Shown: piece by piece, positions 16,367 through 25,698 of the stretch
Position numbering within the stretch: position 1 is the first letter of the stretch
How the letters are laid out: the number at the start of each line of letters is the position of its first letter
NCBI RefSeq assembly: GCF_016306625.1
Contig: NZ_JACOII010000044.1
Span: 1-64,000 of the forward strand
DNA from: Xenorhabdus lircayensis
GTDB lineage: Bacteria > Pseudomonadota > Gammaproteobacteria > Enterobacterales > Enterobacteriaceae
Direction of reading: 5' to 3'
Length of the DNA stretch: 64,000 bases
Position numbers and translations under genes: made by a program
Notes under the pieces: generated by a model
What the model was told of the DNA's origin: nothing
Databases searched by the model: none
What the model saw: the letters and a program-made list of their open reading frames with translations, nothing else

Positions 16367-19047
16367 TGAATAACCTGACTCCCGAACAATTAAAGCAAGC
16401 ATGGTGTAGCGTGGCCGAAGGCGCAGGTCAAGCGATTGAGTGGATTGAGGATGCGCGTGGTAACGCGCCGCGTCTGAACACGGAAGCAGATCGGTTAAAA
16501 CTGAAACTGCGCCGTAGCCGAAATACCGCTCAACGATTGGCGACCGCTGCCACACGTCCTATGACCATTGGTTTTTTCGGTTTGTCCCAAGCCGGAAAAT
16601 CCTATCTTATTTCCTCGCTGGCTGCGGGGAAAAATGGGCGGTTGGAAACCCAAATGGGTCATCATCAGCTTGATTTTATCGAACATATTAACCCACCCGG
16701 CGGGGGTAAAGAGGCAACGGGTCTTGTTACTCGTTTTAGTCGCCATGCCAGCCAATCCAATCCTGATTGGCCGATTGAATTACAACTGTTTAATGAAGCG
16801 GAAATTGCCAAAATCCTTGCTAACGCGTTTATTCATGACTTCAATCAGGAAAAAATTGATTGGCGTTATGACGAAAAACGCATCAATGCCCTGCTTGCCT
16901 CGCTGAACGGGCAACGTCAGTCGCGCAAAGTGCCGGGGATGACAGAAGATGCTGTAGTTGCGCTGTGGGATTATTTGGTTCGCCATGCGGAAAAAAGTCA
17001 AAGCAAAATGGCGCTGCAATACTGGCCAATGGCGGTAGAACTGGCACCTTGGCTATCAATTGATGATCGTGCTCAGTTATTTGGCGAGTTATGGGGCAAT
17101 ATCCGTGAATTCAGCGATGTCTATCGACGTTTTGCTCATACGTTGCAGCGTTTGGGCGGTGCTGGCGTAGTCAGAGCCCCACTCAGTGTTCTGGTGACTG
17201 AACAGAACGGCCGATTGGTACAGACCAACAGCATTATGAACGTCGATATGCTGGAACGTCTGAACAAGAGCAACGATGTGCTGGTGGAAGTTTGTCCTGA
17301 GCTGGAAAAGGGGTTGTCTGCCCCCGTATCTCTCTCTTTGGCGGAACTCACCGCATTGACCGTCGAGCTACATGTACCGCTGCTCTCTTCTACGCGGGAA
17401 AGGCTGTTTGAAGATGTCGATTTGCTGGATTTTCCCGGCTATCGTGGCCGTCTCGGAGTGGAATCACTGAATTATTTCCAAAACGCGGCCGAAAGTGAGG
17501 ACAGTAACCCGCTGGCGCAATTAATTTTGCGTGGCAAAGTGGCCTATTTGTTTGAACGTTACACACTCAACCAAGAGATGAATGTTCTGGTGGTTTGCAC
17601 ACCTTCGAATGAACAATCCAACGTGAAAGATGTGGGGAGCGTGCTGGATGAATGGATTCGTTATACCCAAGGCGCTGATGCCGCCACTCGTGCTCGCCGC
17701 CCATCGGGTTTAGTTTGGGCGATCACCAAACTGGATTTAAGGATTACGCAAGAGCTGAACAAATCAGAAGACATGCTGCGCGAAGTCTGGGGGCAGGGCG
17801 GCATGGTCAAAATCACCATGACTGAACGTTTCGGGCACTTCCCGTGGATGCAGGAATGGCAACCCGGCAGTGCTTTTAACAATACTTTTTTGGTACGTAA
17901 ACCGCGCCAGGCCACACCATTTATCATGATGCAAGCGGATAGTGAGGTGGAGTTCAATCAACAAACCGCGCTTAAACTGGCTTTGATGAAAAAAACCTTC
18001 CTTGAAGATGCAGCGATTCAGCGTCACATTGCCTCACCTGAGGAGGCATGGGATGCGATGCTTCAACTCGACGATGGCGGTATGCGCCGCTTGGCAGATT
18101 ATCTGGGGAACGTTTCACAACGTGACATTAAGCTGGCTCGTATAGCAGAACAGTTAGATGAAACCCGTCATGAGCTGGTAGAAGGAAATTTACACGCGTG
18201 GTATCAGTCGGCTGGGGCTGAAGAAGTCGGGAAAAAGAAGCAGATTTCTGACGATATCCTTAAGGCACTGCAAAACCGAGCCGGAATGTTGGGGGAGCTG
18301 TTGGTGAGTCTGGTTCCCCAGCGTAAGGCTCTGCAAGAGCTTTATATGCAGGAAGCCGAAGTAGAGTGGCCAACTGATGATAACAAGGCAGATGAATCGG
18401 TAGCTTCCTTTGGTATTGGCAGTGATTTTGATTTGTTCAGTGATACACCAGATGAAACAGTATCCGTTCACAGCCACGAGCAAGAATTTGCTCATCGCGT
18501 GATCAAGCTGTGGATCAATTATCTGCGAACCGTGCCAGAACAGCCGAATATGGCGAACTTTATCGGGCTTCCCCGTTCCATTGTTGAAATGTTGGTGGAT
18601 GAATTAATCACGGTTATCCAACGAATGAACGTTGAAGGGGATTTGATGAAGGTGCTGGAAAACACGGAACAAGCAGGTGTGCGGCGGGAAAAAATGATGG
18701 AACGTCAGGTTTCCCGTGTGATGCACCTTATGAATGATTTTATCACTTGGTTGGGCTATCAGAACATACCGAGTGAAAAACGTCCGGCGAGCCGCTTTAA
18801 CAAAGGACAGCCTATTTTTGCCCGTCCAGACAGGAAAGATCCGGCGTTGTGGAAAGGAGATGAACGGCTGTATCGGCTGACAAACGAAACGCTGAACTAT
18901 AGCGCCATGTTTATCTTTGACTGGTTGATCGGTTTAGGCGAAATGATTAAAGAAAATGCCGGTCATTCTGCTGGGCGTGAAATTACCGCCGCGCAAAACG
19001 AGCGGCTGGGCACCATTATTCATCGTATTCAATTGTCGTCGGAGTAA
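16366..19047 (+). CDS. srfC: SrfC, GTPase-like virulence factor
   Basis: 893 residues from the ATG at 16366 that overlaps the srfB stop. A P-loop, FFGLSQAGKSYL, lies near residue 70; a G3-like DLLDFPGYRGR follows near 357 and a G4-like AITKLDL near 452. This order (P-loop, DxPG, TKLD) is that of a GTPase, and the long helical regions before and after are reminiscent of dynamin-like proteins. The gap between P-loop and G3 (about 290 residues) is large, so an inserted domain is likely. No signal peptide is visible. SrfC family members occur with SrfB in enterics and are annotated as virulence factors. Whether it hydrolyses GTP or acts on membranes is inference. Confidence 0.88.
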   Translation: MNNLTPEQLKQAWCSVAEGAGQAIEWIEDARGNAPRLNTEADRLKLKLRRSRNTAQRLATAATRPMTIGFFGLSQAGKSYLISSLAAGKNGRLETQMGHHQLDFIEHINPPGGGKEATGLVTRFSRHASQSNPDWPIELQLFNEAEIAKILANAFIHDFNQEKIDWRYDEKRINALLASLNGQRQSRKVPGMTEDAVVALWDYLVRHAEKSQSKMALQYWPMAVELAPWLSIDDRAQLFGELWGNIREFSDVYRRFAHTLQRLGGAGVVRAPLSVLVTEQNGRLVQTNSIMNVDMLERLNKSNDVLVEVCPELEKGLSAPVSLSLAELTALTVELHVPLLSSTRERLFEDVDLLDFPGYRGRLGVESLNYFQNAAESEDSNPLAQLILRGKVAYLFERYTLNQEMNVLVVCTPSNEQSNVKDVGSVLDEWIRYTQGADAATRARRPSGLVWAITKLDLRITQELNKSEDMLREVWGQGGMVKITMTERFGHFPWMQEWQPGSAFNNTFLVRKPRQATPFIMMQADSEVEFNQQTALKLALMKKTFLEDAAIQRHIASPEEAWDAMLQLDDGGMRRLADYLGNVSQRDIKLARIAEQLDETRHELVEGNLHAWYQSAGAEEVGKKKQISDDILKALQNRAGMLGELLVSLVPQRKALQELYMQEAEVEWPTDDNKADESVASFGIGSDFDLFSDTPDETVSVHSHEQEFAHRVIKLWINYLRTVPEQPNMANFIGLPRSIVEMLVDELITVIQRMNVEGDLMKVLENTEQAGVRREKMMERQVSRVMHLMNDFITWLGYQNIPSEKRPASRFNKGQPIFARPDRKDPALWKGDERLYRLTNETLNYSAMFIFDWLIGLGEMIKENAGHSAGREITAAQNERLGTIIHRIQLSSE

Positions 19048-19053
19048 CGAGTT

Positions 19054-20070
19054 GTGATTAAACCAGAGCTGAGACCTTATGAACCGGTTGAACCGGGATA
19101 TGCCGTGCTGCGCATTGAAGATTGGCAGGGGGCTACTGAAGGCGTCAGGGTATCAGTCCAGCGCAATCAGGATCGTTGTTTTTTAGATGAACAGGGGCAA
19201 TGGGTCAGTAATGAAGTATGGTTAGTGCTGCCGGATTTGCAGGAAGTCGATGGCGCGGTGGAAGCGCGAATTGGCCCTGCACTGGTCGATGCCTTGTTGG
19301 CGGAGCGTCAGGTGGCATACCGCGTCACAGCGAAGGACAACGATGATCAGCGCGATATGGGCGTGCTGAAAATTGCCGATGGTGTACTGAGTTCTCTGGC
19401 AAAAGGGGGTCATGCACCTACAGATAAAGAACGTGAGCTTCGTGATAATGTTCCTCCTGCTCAGGAACCTACAGTGCTTCCTGAAGAAATACCCCCTGTT
19501 GAAACCCTGGAGCCATCAATATTACCGGAACCAGAGCCACAACCATTGCCGATTCATGAGCGGATTGCTTTTCCATCACCTGTGCCATCAGCATCAGCAA
19601 AAAAATCGAACAAAGGTATGTTGATCGCCTTGGTTGTGCTGTTGATTGCGGTCGTTGCTGGCGTGCTGTTGTGGTGGTTGAAACCGCAGGATAAACCGGA
19701 ACCGATGATAGTCAGTGCATCGGAAACAGCACCTTGTGCCCGTGAAAATATGACTAAAGGCAGCGGACTGGATTTTGTTAAAAGTTGCTTACGCAGTCAG
19801 CCTTCTGGTCAACAAGTGCTGGAGGTAATTAATCAGGCCAAAGAGGCAAAACAGTGCGATATTGCCCAGCGTCTTTATGCCTATAAGGCACAGTCTGGTG
19901 ATACAAAAATCGCTTTGCATTACGCCCAAGAATACGATCCGAAAACAGTCACGAAGAAAGGGTGCTTTGTTGCGGATGCTCAAACGGCCATTTATTGGTA
20001 CGAAATCCTGATTAATCAAGATCCACAGAACAGTGAAGCTAAAACTCGTTTAGCGGAACTGAAAAAATAG
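19054..20070 (+). CDS. Single-pass membrane protein with TPR-like periplasmic tail
   Basis: A GTG-start gene 6 bp after srfC, 338 residues. The first ~120 residues form a soluble, presumably cytoplasmic domain (GYAVLRIEDWQGATEGVRVSV, SNEVWLVLPDLQEV). A proline/glutamate-rich linker leads to one membrane helix at about 187-209 (IALVVLLIAVVAGVLLWWL). The periplasmic tail carries four cysteines and helical pairs such as QCDIAQRLYAYKAQSGDTKIA and TAIYWYEILINQDPQNSEA, typical of TPR/Sel1-like repeats. I do not recognise a named family. With the first two genes it makes three bitopic proteins in the operon, all with cytoplasmic domain, linker, membrane helix and periplasmic domain. Confidence 0.75.
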   Translation: MIKPELRPYEPVEPGYAVLRIEDWQGATEGVRVSVQRNQDRCFLDEQGQWVSNEVWLVLPDLQEVDGAVEARIGPALVDALLAERQVAYRVTAKDNDDQRDMGVLKIADGVLSSLAKGGHAPTDKERELRDNVPPAQEPTVLPEEIPPVETLEPSILPEPEPQPLPIHERIAFPSPVPSASAKKSNKGMLIALVVLLIAVVAGVLLWWLKPQDKPEPMIVSASETAPCARENMTKGSGLDFVKSCLRSQPSGQQVLEVINQAKEAKQCDIAQRLYAYKAQSGDTKIALHYAQEYDPKTVTKKGCFVADAQTAIYWYEILINQDPQNSEAKTRLAELKK

Positions 20071-20092
20071 GGATCTGAGGCATAGGAATAGC

Positions 20093-22162
20093 ATGATGAA
20101 ATATCTTAACTGGCTGATGGCGGGTTTTCCTGCCCTGGCGTTGATGGTATCGGCTGAGGCGGCAGCACAAAAACCGCTGTTACAGGAAGGGAAACACATG
20201 CTCTACCAGCGTGTGCTGACTTATCCCGGTTGCGAACTATCGGCAAAGGTCGGTGAAAAAGGCAAGGAACAACCTGCCTTTAGTCGTTTTTACGTCTATC
20301 AACGCCAGCAGCAAGGTAACGAAGAATGGTTACGGGTTGGCCCTGATAGCCATGGTCATCCTCGTGGCTGGATGAAAGCTAACTGTACCGTAGATTGGAA
20401 AATGCAGCTGACTTTGGCGTTTACCAACCCTTCTGGTCGCAACCCGATGCTGTTTTTCCGCGCCAAAACGGATGTGGAAAAGATCCTGAACAGTCCAAAT
20501 CCGGCAACGCAATTGCAGCCATTATTGGGTGAGCTGAAAACGGGCAAGACCGTACCTTCTGTACTGGCACGTGAACCAGATTACATGATTGATCAGCACA
20601 AGAATTTTTATCTGCTGCCCGTGTTGGATTCCGATGATATTTTTACTGACACTGGCTATCAGGTACGGGTACTCAATGTTGCGTCCGTGAGTGAAGCCAG
20701 TAAAGTTGCTAAATCGGGACAAAATAAGGACGCCAACACGTTTTCTGCCAAAAATACTTCTTCCACTAAAAGCATTTCTTCCGCTAAAAGCACTTCTTCC
20801 GATAAAGAGAAAAACATGATGAAAGGGTTCTCGGCATCGGTGGTATTTGTGATTGATTCCACCATTTCTATGGGGCCTTATATTGATCGTACTAAGCAGG
20901 CGATTGAGAAAATTTATCAGCGCATTGAAAAAGAGAATTTACTCGGTCAGGTGAAATTTGGCCTTGTCGCTTATCGCTCAAACGTTACAGCGGTTCCCGG
21001 TTTGGAATATGACAGCAAAATGTATGTTGATCCCAATACGGTTAAAGATGGGAAAGATTTTCTGGCAAAAGTTCGCGATCTCAAGCAAGCCAAGGTTTCC
21101 AGTAGTAAAGTAAATGAAGATGCTTATGCTGGTGTTATGACGGCGCTGGATAAAGTGGACTGGACAAAATTTGGTGCGCGTTATGTGATCCTCGTGACCG
21201 ATGCAGGTGCACTGGAAGGGGATGATAAATTATCTACCACTCAGTTGGATGCCACACAGGTACGTTTGGAAGCCACCTATCGCGGTGTAGCACTCTATAC
21301 ACTCCATCTAAAAACGCCGGCAGGGCGCAAAAACCATGCTTCCGCAGAGAGTCAGTATCGTGAATTGACGCTTAACTCTTTCCTGCATAAGCCGCTGTAC
21401 TACCCGATTAATTCTGGTGATGTGAATAGCTTCGGTGCGATAGTTGATAGTCTTGCCAACGCCATTACTGGACAGATTAAAATGGCGTGGAGCGGAAAAG
21501 AAACGGTTGGTAGCGCACTGGGTGCTGACGAATCTTATTCTTCCTATGCGGGAAAAAAAGATGCGGGGGGAAAAGAGCCGTCACCGCAGGAGCCTTTGCT
21601 ACGTGATGCTGCCTTGTTGGGGCACGCTATGCGGTTGGCGTATCTCGGCGACAAACAGGGAACCCAAGCGCCACCCGTATTTAAATCTTGGATCAGTGAC
21701 CGTGATTTGGTGAACCAGAATATTCCAGCTACAGAAGTCAAGGTGTTGCTGACCAAGAGCGAATTAAGCGATCTGAGTGAAGTCATGAAAAAGATCGTGA
21801 ATGCGGCTAATGAAGGTTTAATTTCGCCGGATGATATGTTTGCCAGCTTGCGTTCTCTGGCGGCGACCATGGGGAATGATCCGAAACAGGCGAAAAACAA
21901 GCAGGCTACCAAACTTGGTGAAATGGGGCTGCTTGGTGAATATATCGAAGGCTTGCCTTATCTGAGCGAAGTGTTGAGCTTAGATGAAGAAACGTGGAAA
22001 AGCTGGGATGGATTGGAGCAGGAACGTTTTATCCGACGTCTGAATATCAAACTCAATTATTACCAGCGTTATAACGAAGATGTAGACCGCTGGATTTCAT
22101 TGGCACCGGATAGCGATCCACGCGATAACGTCTATCCTGTGCCACTGGAAAATCTCCCATGA
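20093..22162 (+). CDS. Periplasmic vWA protein resembling the C-terminal part of PpkA
   Basis: 689 residues with a signal peptide (MMKYLNWLMAGFPALALM, cleavage near AEAAA). Residues ~40-150 (YQRVLTYPGCELSAKV, FYVYQRQ, WLRVGPDSHG, VDWKMQLTLAFTNPSGR) resemble the region that precedes the vWA domain in the periplasmic half of the T6SS kinase PpkA. A serine/lysine-rich linker follows, then a vWA domain with FVIDSTISMGPYID (MIDAS) near residue 255 and VILVTDAGALEGDD. The C-terminal 200 residues are helical. There is no kinase domain. The next gene overlaps it by 4 bp (ATGA), tying it to the ABC transporter. The PpkA resemblance is from memory of the family and should be tested by profile search. 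Confidence 0.75.
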   Translation: MMKYLNWLMAGFPALALMVSAEAAAQKPLLQEGKHMLYQRVLTYPGCELSAKVGEKGKEQPAFSRFYVYQRQQQGNEEWLRVGPDSHGHPRGWMKANCTVDWKMQLTLAFTNPSGRNPMLFFRAKTDVEKILNSPNPATQLQPLLGELKTGKTVPSVLAREPDYMIDQHKNFYLLPVLDSDDIFTDTGYQVRVLNVASVSEASKVAKSGQNKDANTFSAKNTSSTKSISSAKSTSSDKEKNMMKGFSASVVFVIDSTISMGPYIDRTKQAIEKIYQRIEKENLLGQVKFGLVAYRSNVTAVPGLEYDSKMYVDPNTVKDGKDFLAKVRDLKQAKVSSSKVNEDAYAGVMTALDKVDWTKFGARYVILVTDAGALEGDDKLSTTQLDATQVRLEATYRGVALYTLHLKTPAGRKNHASAESQYRELTLNSFLHKPLYYPINSGDVNSFGAIVDSLANAITGQIKMAWSGKETVGSALGADESYSSYAGKKDAGGKEPSPQEPLLRDAALLGHAMRLAYLGDKQGTQAPPVFKSWISDRDLVNQNIPATEVKVLLTKSELSDLSEVMKKIVNAANEGLISPDDMFASLRSLAATMGNDPKQAKNKQATKLGEMGLLGEYIEGLPYLSEVLSLDEETWKSWDGLEQERFIRRLNIKLNYYQRYNEDVDRWISLAPDSDPRDNVYPVPLENLP

Positions 22163-22857
22163 TGCTGCACATTGAGTCGATGCAGATACAGCGTGGGCAG
22201 GCAGAACAAGGGCTTACCGTCAGCTTGCCATCGCTGTCGCTTGATGTGGGGGAGGTGGCAGCATTAACGGGGCCTAGTGGTTGTGGTAAAAGCACTTTAC
22301 TGGAAATGATCGGGGGAATATTGCAACCCGATCATTTGGCGTGCTATCAATTGGGGACGCCGCCCCGTGATATTGCCACGCCGATTCTGACAGGGGAGGA
22401 ACGTCAACTTGCTGAAGTACGGGCGAAAGATCTTGGCTTTGTTTTGCAACATGGCGGATTGCTCCCTTGGCTCTCAGTGGAACAAAATATTCAATTGCCT
22501 CGTAAGATAGCAGGGCTGGTGGCTGGATCCGCGTGGTTGGATACCGCCATTTCACGCCTGAAAATTGAGGGATTAATGAAGAAAATGCCTTCTCAACTTT
22601 CGATTGGGGAGCGTCAGCGTGTAGCCTTTGCCCGTGCCATTGCCCATCAGCCCCAACTGTTATTGGCGGACGAGCCGACAGCAGCCCTGGATCCTCACAA
22701 TGCAGAGATGCTTTTTAGCCTAATAGTTGAGATGGTAAACTCACTCAGTTTAGTGGCTATTATTGTGAGTCACGATTGGCAGCGGGTCACGGATTTTGGT
22801 CTGAAACGTTATGCTGCGAAAGTGGATGGAAAACAAAGTGTCTTCACAATCGGTTAA
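22159..22857 (+). CDS. ABC transporter ATP-binding protein, TagT-like
   Basis: A 232-residue LolD/MacB-type ATPase with all main motifs: Walker A GPSGCGKST near residue 39, Q-loop in LGFVLQHGGLLPW, signature LSIGERQR (LSIGE instead of LSGGQ), Walker B LLLADEPTAALDP and the H-loop IIVSHDW. It belongs to the group that powers lipoprotein-type or mechanotransmitting ABC systems rather than classical importers. The position between the PpkA-like vWA gene and the permease gene matches TagT next to TagS and PpkA in type VI secretion clusters, in reversed gene order. Start overlaps the preceding stop. Confidence 0.88.
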   Translation: MMLHIESMQIQRGQAEQGLTVSLPSLSLDVGEVAALTGPSGCGKSTLLEMIGGILQPDHLACYQLGTPPRDIATPILTGEERQLAEVRAKDLGFVLQHGGLLPWLSVEQNIQLPRKIAGLVAGSAWLDTAISRLKIEGLMKKMPSQLSIGERQRVAFARAIAHQPQLLLADEPTAALDPHNAEMLFSLIVEMVNSLSLVAIIVSHDWQRVTDFGLKRYAAKVDGKQSVFTIG

Positions 22858-24109
22858 TGGTGCCGTTGCACGGCCGTCTCGCTGGCTTTTGCCTCGAATG
22901 GCGCTGGCGGATTTGGTTTACGATCGCAAGGTCGCGCTCTGCATCATCTTTTCGTTGATTGCAGTAATCACTCCCCTTTTACTATTGTTTGGCCTGAAAA
23001 ATGGCATCGTTCACCAGCTTCGCCATACGCTGTTAGATGATCCACGCACGCGGGAAGTTCGCATGCTGGGCAACGGTAACTATGATCATACTTGGTTGAT
23101 GCAGCTTGCGGAGCGCCCCGATGTTAGTTTTGTCATCCCATTGACGCGTTCTTTGAATACTCAGGCCGATCTGGTAAGAAATAACCAGCATTTTGTCAGT
23201 AATGCTGAAGTTATCCCTACTGCCTTACATGATCCTTTATTGATTAACGCTCGGATCCCACAAAATGCCCAGCAGGTGGTGCTCAGTGCCAATGCAGCAG
23301 AACGTTTACAGGTGAAAGTTGGGGATAACCTGCGTTTAGTGATTGCCCGTAAACGGGATGGGCTGAACGAACGTGCACAACATACATTGACCGTCATTGA
23401 TGTCATTGACGGAGCAAAATTCTCCCGCCCTGCCGCTTTCGTCACCCTGCCTCTTTTAGTTGCCATGGAAGATTACCGTGATGGTTATCAGGTGGCACTA
23501 TTTAATACACATAATGTCAATGAACATAATGTCAATGCACATGACGGAAAGCCTGCTCGTGAACGCACCTCTTTTGCAAAAGCGCGGTTATATGCCAGCA
23601 ACATAGATACCGTCGAGGCTCTAGCGGACTGGTTACAGCAGCAAAATATTGAAACTGTAACCCAACAGGCACAGATTGAATCTGTACGCGCCATTGATCA
23701 TGTACTTGGCCTGATTTTTACCGTTATCGCCTGGATATCTGCCATCGGTTGTATCGCATCGCTGGTGGGCGCTTTTATGGCAAATATCGACCGCAAAAGA
23801 AAAGATATGGCAGTGCTCAGGTTATTGGGCTTCCGCCGTGAAGCTGTTGTGCTGTTTATCTTGATTCAGGCTTTGTTCCTCACGGGTAGCGCTTGGGGCG
23901 TGGGTTTGTTGCTCTATTTTTTTGCCAGCCAGTTATTTAACAGTGCGTTGGGGGCTTCATTACCTGAAACGGCATTTGTTTGTCATTTGGAACCCTTGCA
24001 TCTGATTGTGGCATTATTGACTGTTTTAGCCGTAGCGCTCGGCGTTGCTGCGGTGGGAGCCTTACGTGCGTTGAAAATTGAACCTGCGGAGAGTTTACGT
24101 GAGATTTAA
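22826..24109 (+). CDS. ABC transporter permease (FtsX/MacB type), TagS-like
   Basis: About 427 residues. A first membrane helix near residues 28-55 (ALCIIFSLIAVITPLLLLFG) is followed by a ~230-residue extracytoplasmic domain, and then three helices near the C-terminus (VLGLIFTVIAWISAIGCIASLVG, VLFILIQALFLTGSAWGVGLLLYF, LIVALLTVLAVALGVAAVGAL). This is the FtsX/MacB permease topology. The cytoplasmic coupling element DRKRKDMAVLRLLGFRREAV is clear. The frame is open from 22811; ATG at 22826 or GTG at 22838 are more plausible starts because of purine-rich DNA in front. It overlaps the ATPase gene. Expected to form a transmembrane complex with that ATPase; no sign of a transported substrate. Confidence 0.85.
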   Translation: MENKVSSQSVNGAVARPSRWLLPRMALADLVYDRKVALCIIFSLIAVITPLLLLFGLKNGIVHQLRHTLLDDPRTREVRMLGNGNYDHTWLMQLAERPDVSFVIPLTRSLNTQADLVRNNQHFVSNAEVIPTALHDPLLINARIPQNAQQVVLSANAAERLQVKVGDNLRLVIARKRDGLNERAQHTLTVIDVIDGAKFSRPAAFVTLPLLVAMEDYRDGYQVALFNTHNVNEHNVNAHDGKPARERTSFAKARLYASNIDTVEALADWLQQQNIETVTQQAQIESVRAIDHVLGLIFTVIAWISAIGCIASLVGAFMANIDRKRKDMAVLRLLGFRREAVVLFILIQALFLTGSAWGVGLLLYFFASQLFNSALGASLPETAFVCHLEPLHLIVALLTVLAVALGVAAVGALRALKIEPAESLREI

Positions 24110-25658
24110 TTATTGTGTGAGTATGGCATTGTCAGGGCTCTTGCTTGGAACGTTTTCACTTTCTGCCAATGCTGCCAATACAAATTGGGAAGAGAAATAC
24201 TACAACCCCAAGCCACTGGCGGATGATGTGATATTGCCTATGCCTTGTGGCGGTGCGATGGCGTTTCGTAAAGTCTCCGTTCCCCTTAGCCAGCCATTGC
24301 AGGATTACAGCATTACTCTGGGTGTGGAAGGCAATGACGAGTGGGGTTATTTGGAGCAAGCGCGAGCTGAACATATTGCGGGGAGTTTCGCGGAAGGTAA
24401 AACCGGCAAGGGGCGTTACTTCCTGATGGCGAAGTACGAGTTGACGGATTTGCAATACCAAGCGCTTACGGGTAACTGTTCAACACCAAATATGAAACTG
24501 CGTTTGCCCAAAGTAAATATTGGCTGGGTGGATGCGATGAATCTGGCAAATCAATATAATCTTTGGTTGCTGAAGAATCAGCCTAAAGCGTTGCCAATTG
24601 AAGATGGTAAATCCGGTTTCTTGCGTCTGCCAACGGAAACTGAATGGGAATTTGCTGCTCGTGGTGGTTTAGCGGTTTCCACGGCAGAATTTCGCGACCA
24701 GCGTTTCCCGATGCCAGAAGGGCTGACCAGTTACGCTTGGTTCGCGGGTTCTCAATCTTCCAATGGAAAACTTCAGCTTACTGGATTGCTTAAACCGAAT
24801 CCGTTGGGGCTGCACGATATGCTGGGTAACGCGTCCGAAATGATGTTTGAACCTTTCCGCTTAAATAAATTGGATCGTCAGCATGGTAAAGCGGGCGGCT
24901 ATATCGTTAGGGGAGGAAATTTCCTGACGCCGCAAAGCGATATACGTAGCTCTCTACGTGGCGAAGAACCTTATTATTCCGGGCAGAGTGATAATAAAAA
25001 TAAAATCATTGGCTTCCGTTTAGTACTGGTTTCTCCGACATTGACTTCACGCGATCGCATCAAAGAGATTGCTAAAGAGTGGAAAGCATTAGGCACAGAT
25101 AATGCGCAGGCCAAAGAGAAAAAAGCGGCTGACTCCATTGATAACTTGAGTAATATTTCAGCTCAGGTGCAGGATACGGCAGTGAAGAAACAGTTGGAAC
25201 GATTGCGTGCTGACCTACGGGCGAATGCACAACTGCGTGATGAACAGCGCGATCAGGCGATACGCACTTCTCTGCAACTTGGGGCGTTCTTATGCACCAA
25301 ATTAAAGGATGATGGTGAGTTTTATGATCGGTTGACAGGTTTGTATGAGAAAACCTGTAAGGCAGGCAGTGAGCTGGATGCAAATTGCTCCCGTCGTCAA
25401 ACACAGCTCGATCAGCATAAAAAAACGCTCAATTTTATTGTTAATTATTATGCCGATACCTTGGTGGATATGGGCATAACTTATAATGTGGAGCTTATCG
25501 CGCCACAAATTCGTGTTGTCCAGCAGCAGATGTCGGCACGTGGAAAAACGAATCTGAACCGTTATCTCAATACTTACTGGGACAATCTTCAGGGGTATTG
25601 GAAAAACGGGAAAGTCGCCAGAGACAGTTGGTTGGATGCATGTAAGAAAAATAATTAA
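24099..25658 (+). CDS. Periplasmic FGE/sulfatase-modifying-fold protein, TagR-like
   Basis: GTG at 24099, preceded by GGAGAG, gives a clean signal peptide (MRFNYCVSMALSGLLLGTFS, cleavage after SANA). Residues ~110-320 follow the formylglycine-generating-enzyme fold: FLRLPTETEWEFAARGG, KPNPLGLHDMLGNASEMM, YIVRGGNFLT and IIGFRLVLV. The two active-site cysteines expected just after RGG-(S/N)-(W/F) are absent (LTPQSDIRSSLRG), so it is unlikely to oxidise sulfatase cysteines and more likely a binding module, as known for TagR. The C-terminal ~180 residues are helical with four cysteines. It overlaps the permease gene. Within T6SS regulation, TagR acts in the periplasm upstream of PpkA; here no kinase is encoded beside it. 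Confidence 0.8.
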   Translation: MRFNYCVSMALSGLLLGTFSLSANAANTNWEEKYYNPKPLADDVILPMPCGGAMAFRKVSVPLSQPLQDYSITLGVEGNDEWGYLEQARAEHIAGSFAEGKTGKGRYFLMAKYELTDLQYQALTGNCSTPNMKLRLPKVNIGWVDAMNLANQYNLWLLKNQPKALPIEDGKSGFLRLPTETEWEFAARGGLAVSTAEFRDQRFPMPEGLTSYAWFAGSQSSNGKLQLTGLLKPNPLGLHDMLGNASEMMFEPFRLNKLDRQHGKAGGYIVRGGNFLTPQSDIRSSLRGEEPYYSGQSDNKNKIIGFRLVLVSPTLTSRDRIKEIAKEWKALGTDNAQAKEKKAADSIDNLSNISAQVQDTAVKKQLERLRADLRANAQLRDEQRDQAIRTSLQLGAFLCTKLKDDGEFYDRLTGLYEKTCKAGSELDANCSRRQTQLDQHKKTLNFIVNYYADTLVDMGITYNVELIAPQIRVVQQQMSARGKTNLNRYLNTYWDNLQGYWKNGKVARDSWLDACKKNN

Positions 25659-25698
25659 TAACAATGAATGACTTTTATTGAAAAAAGGATATTAAGAA

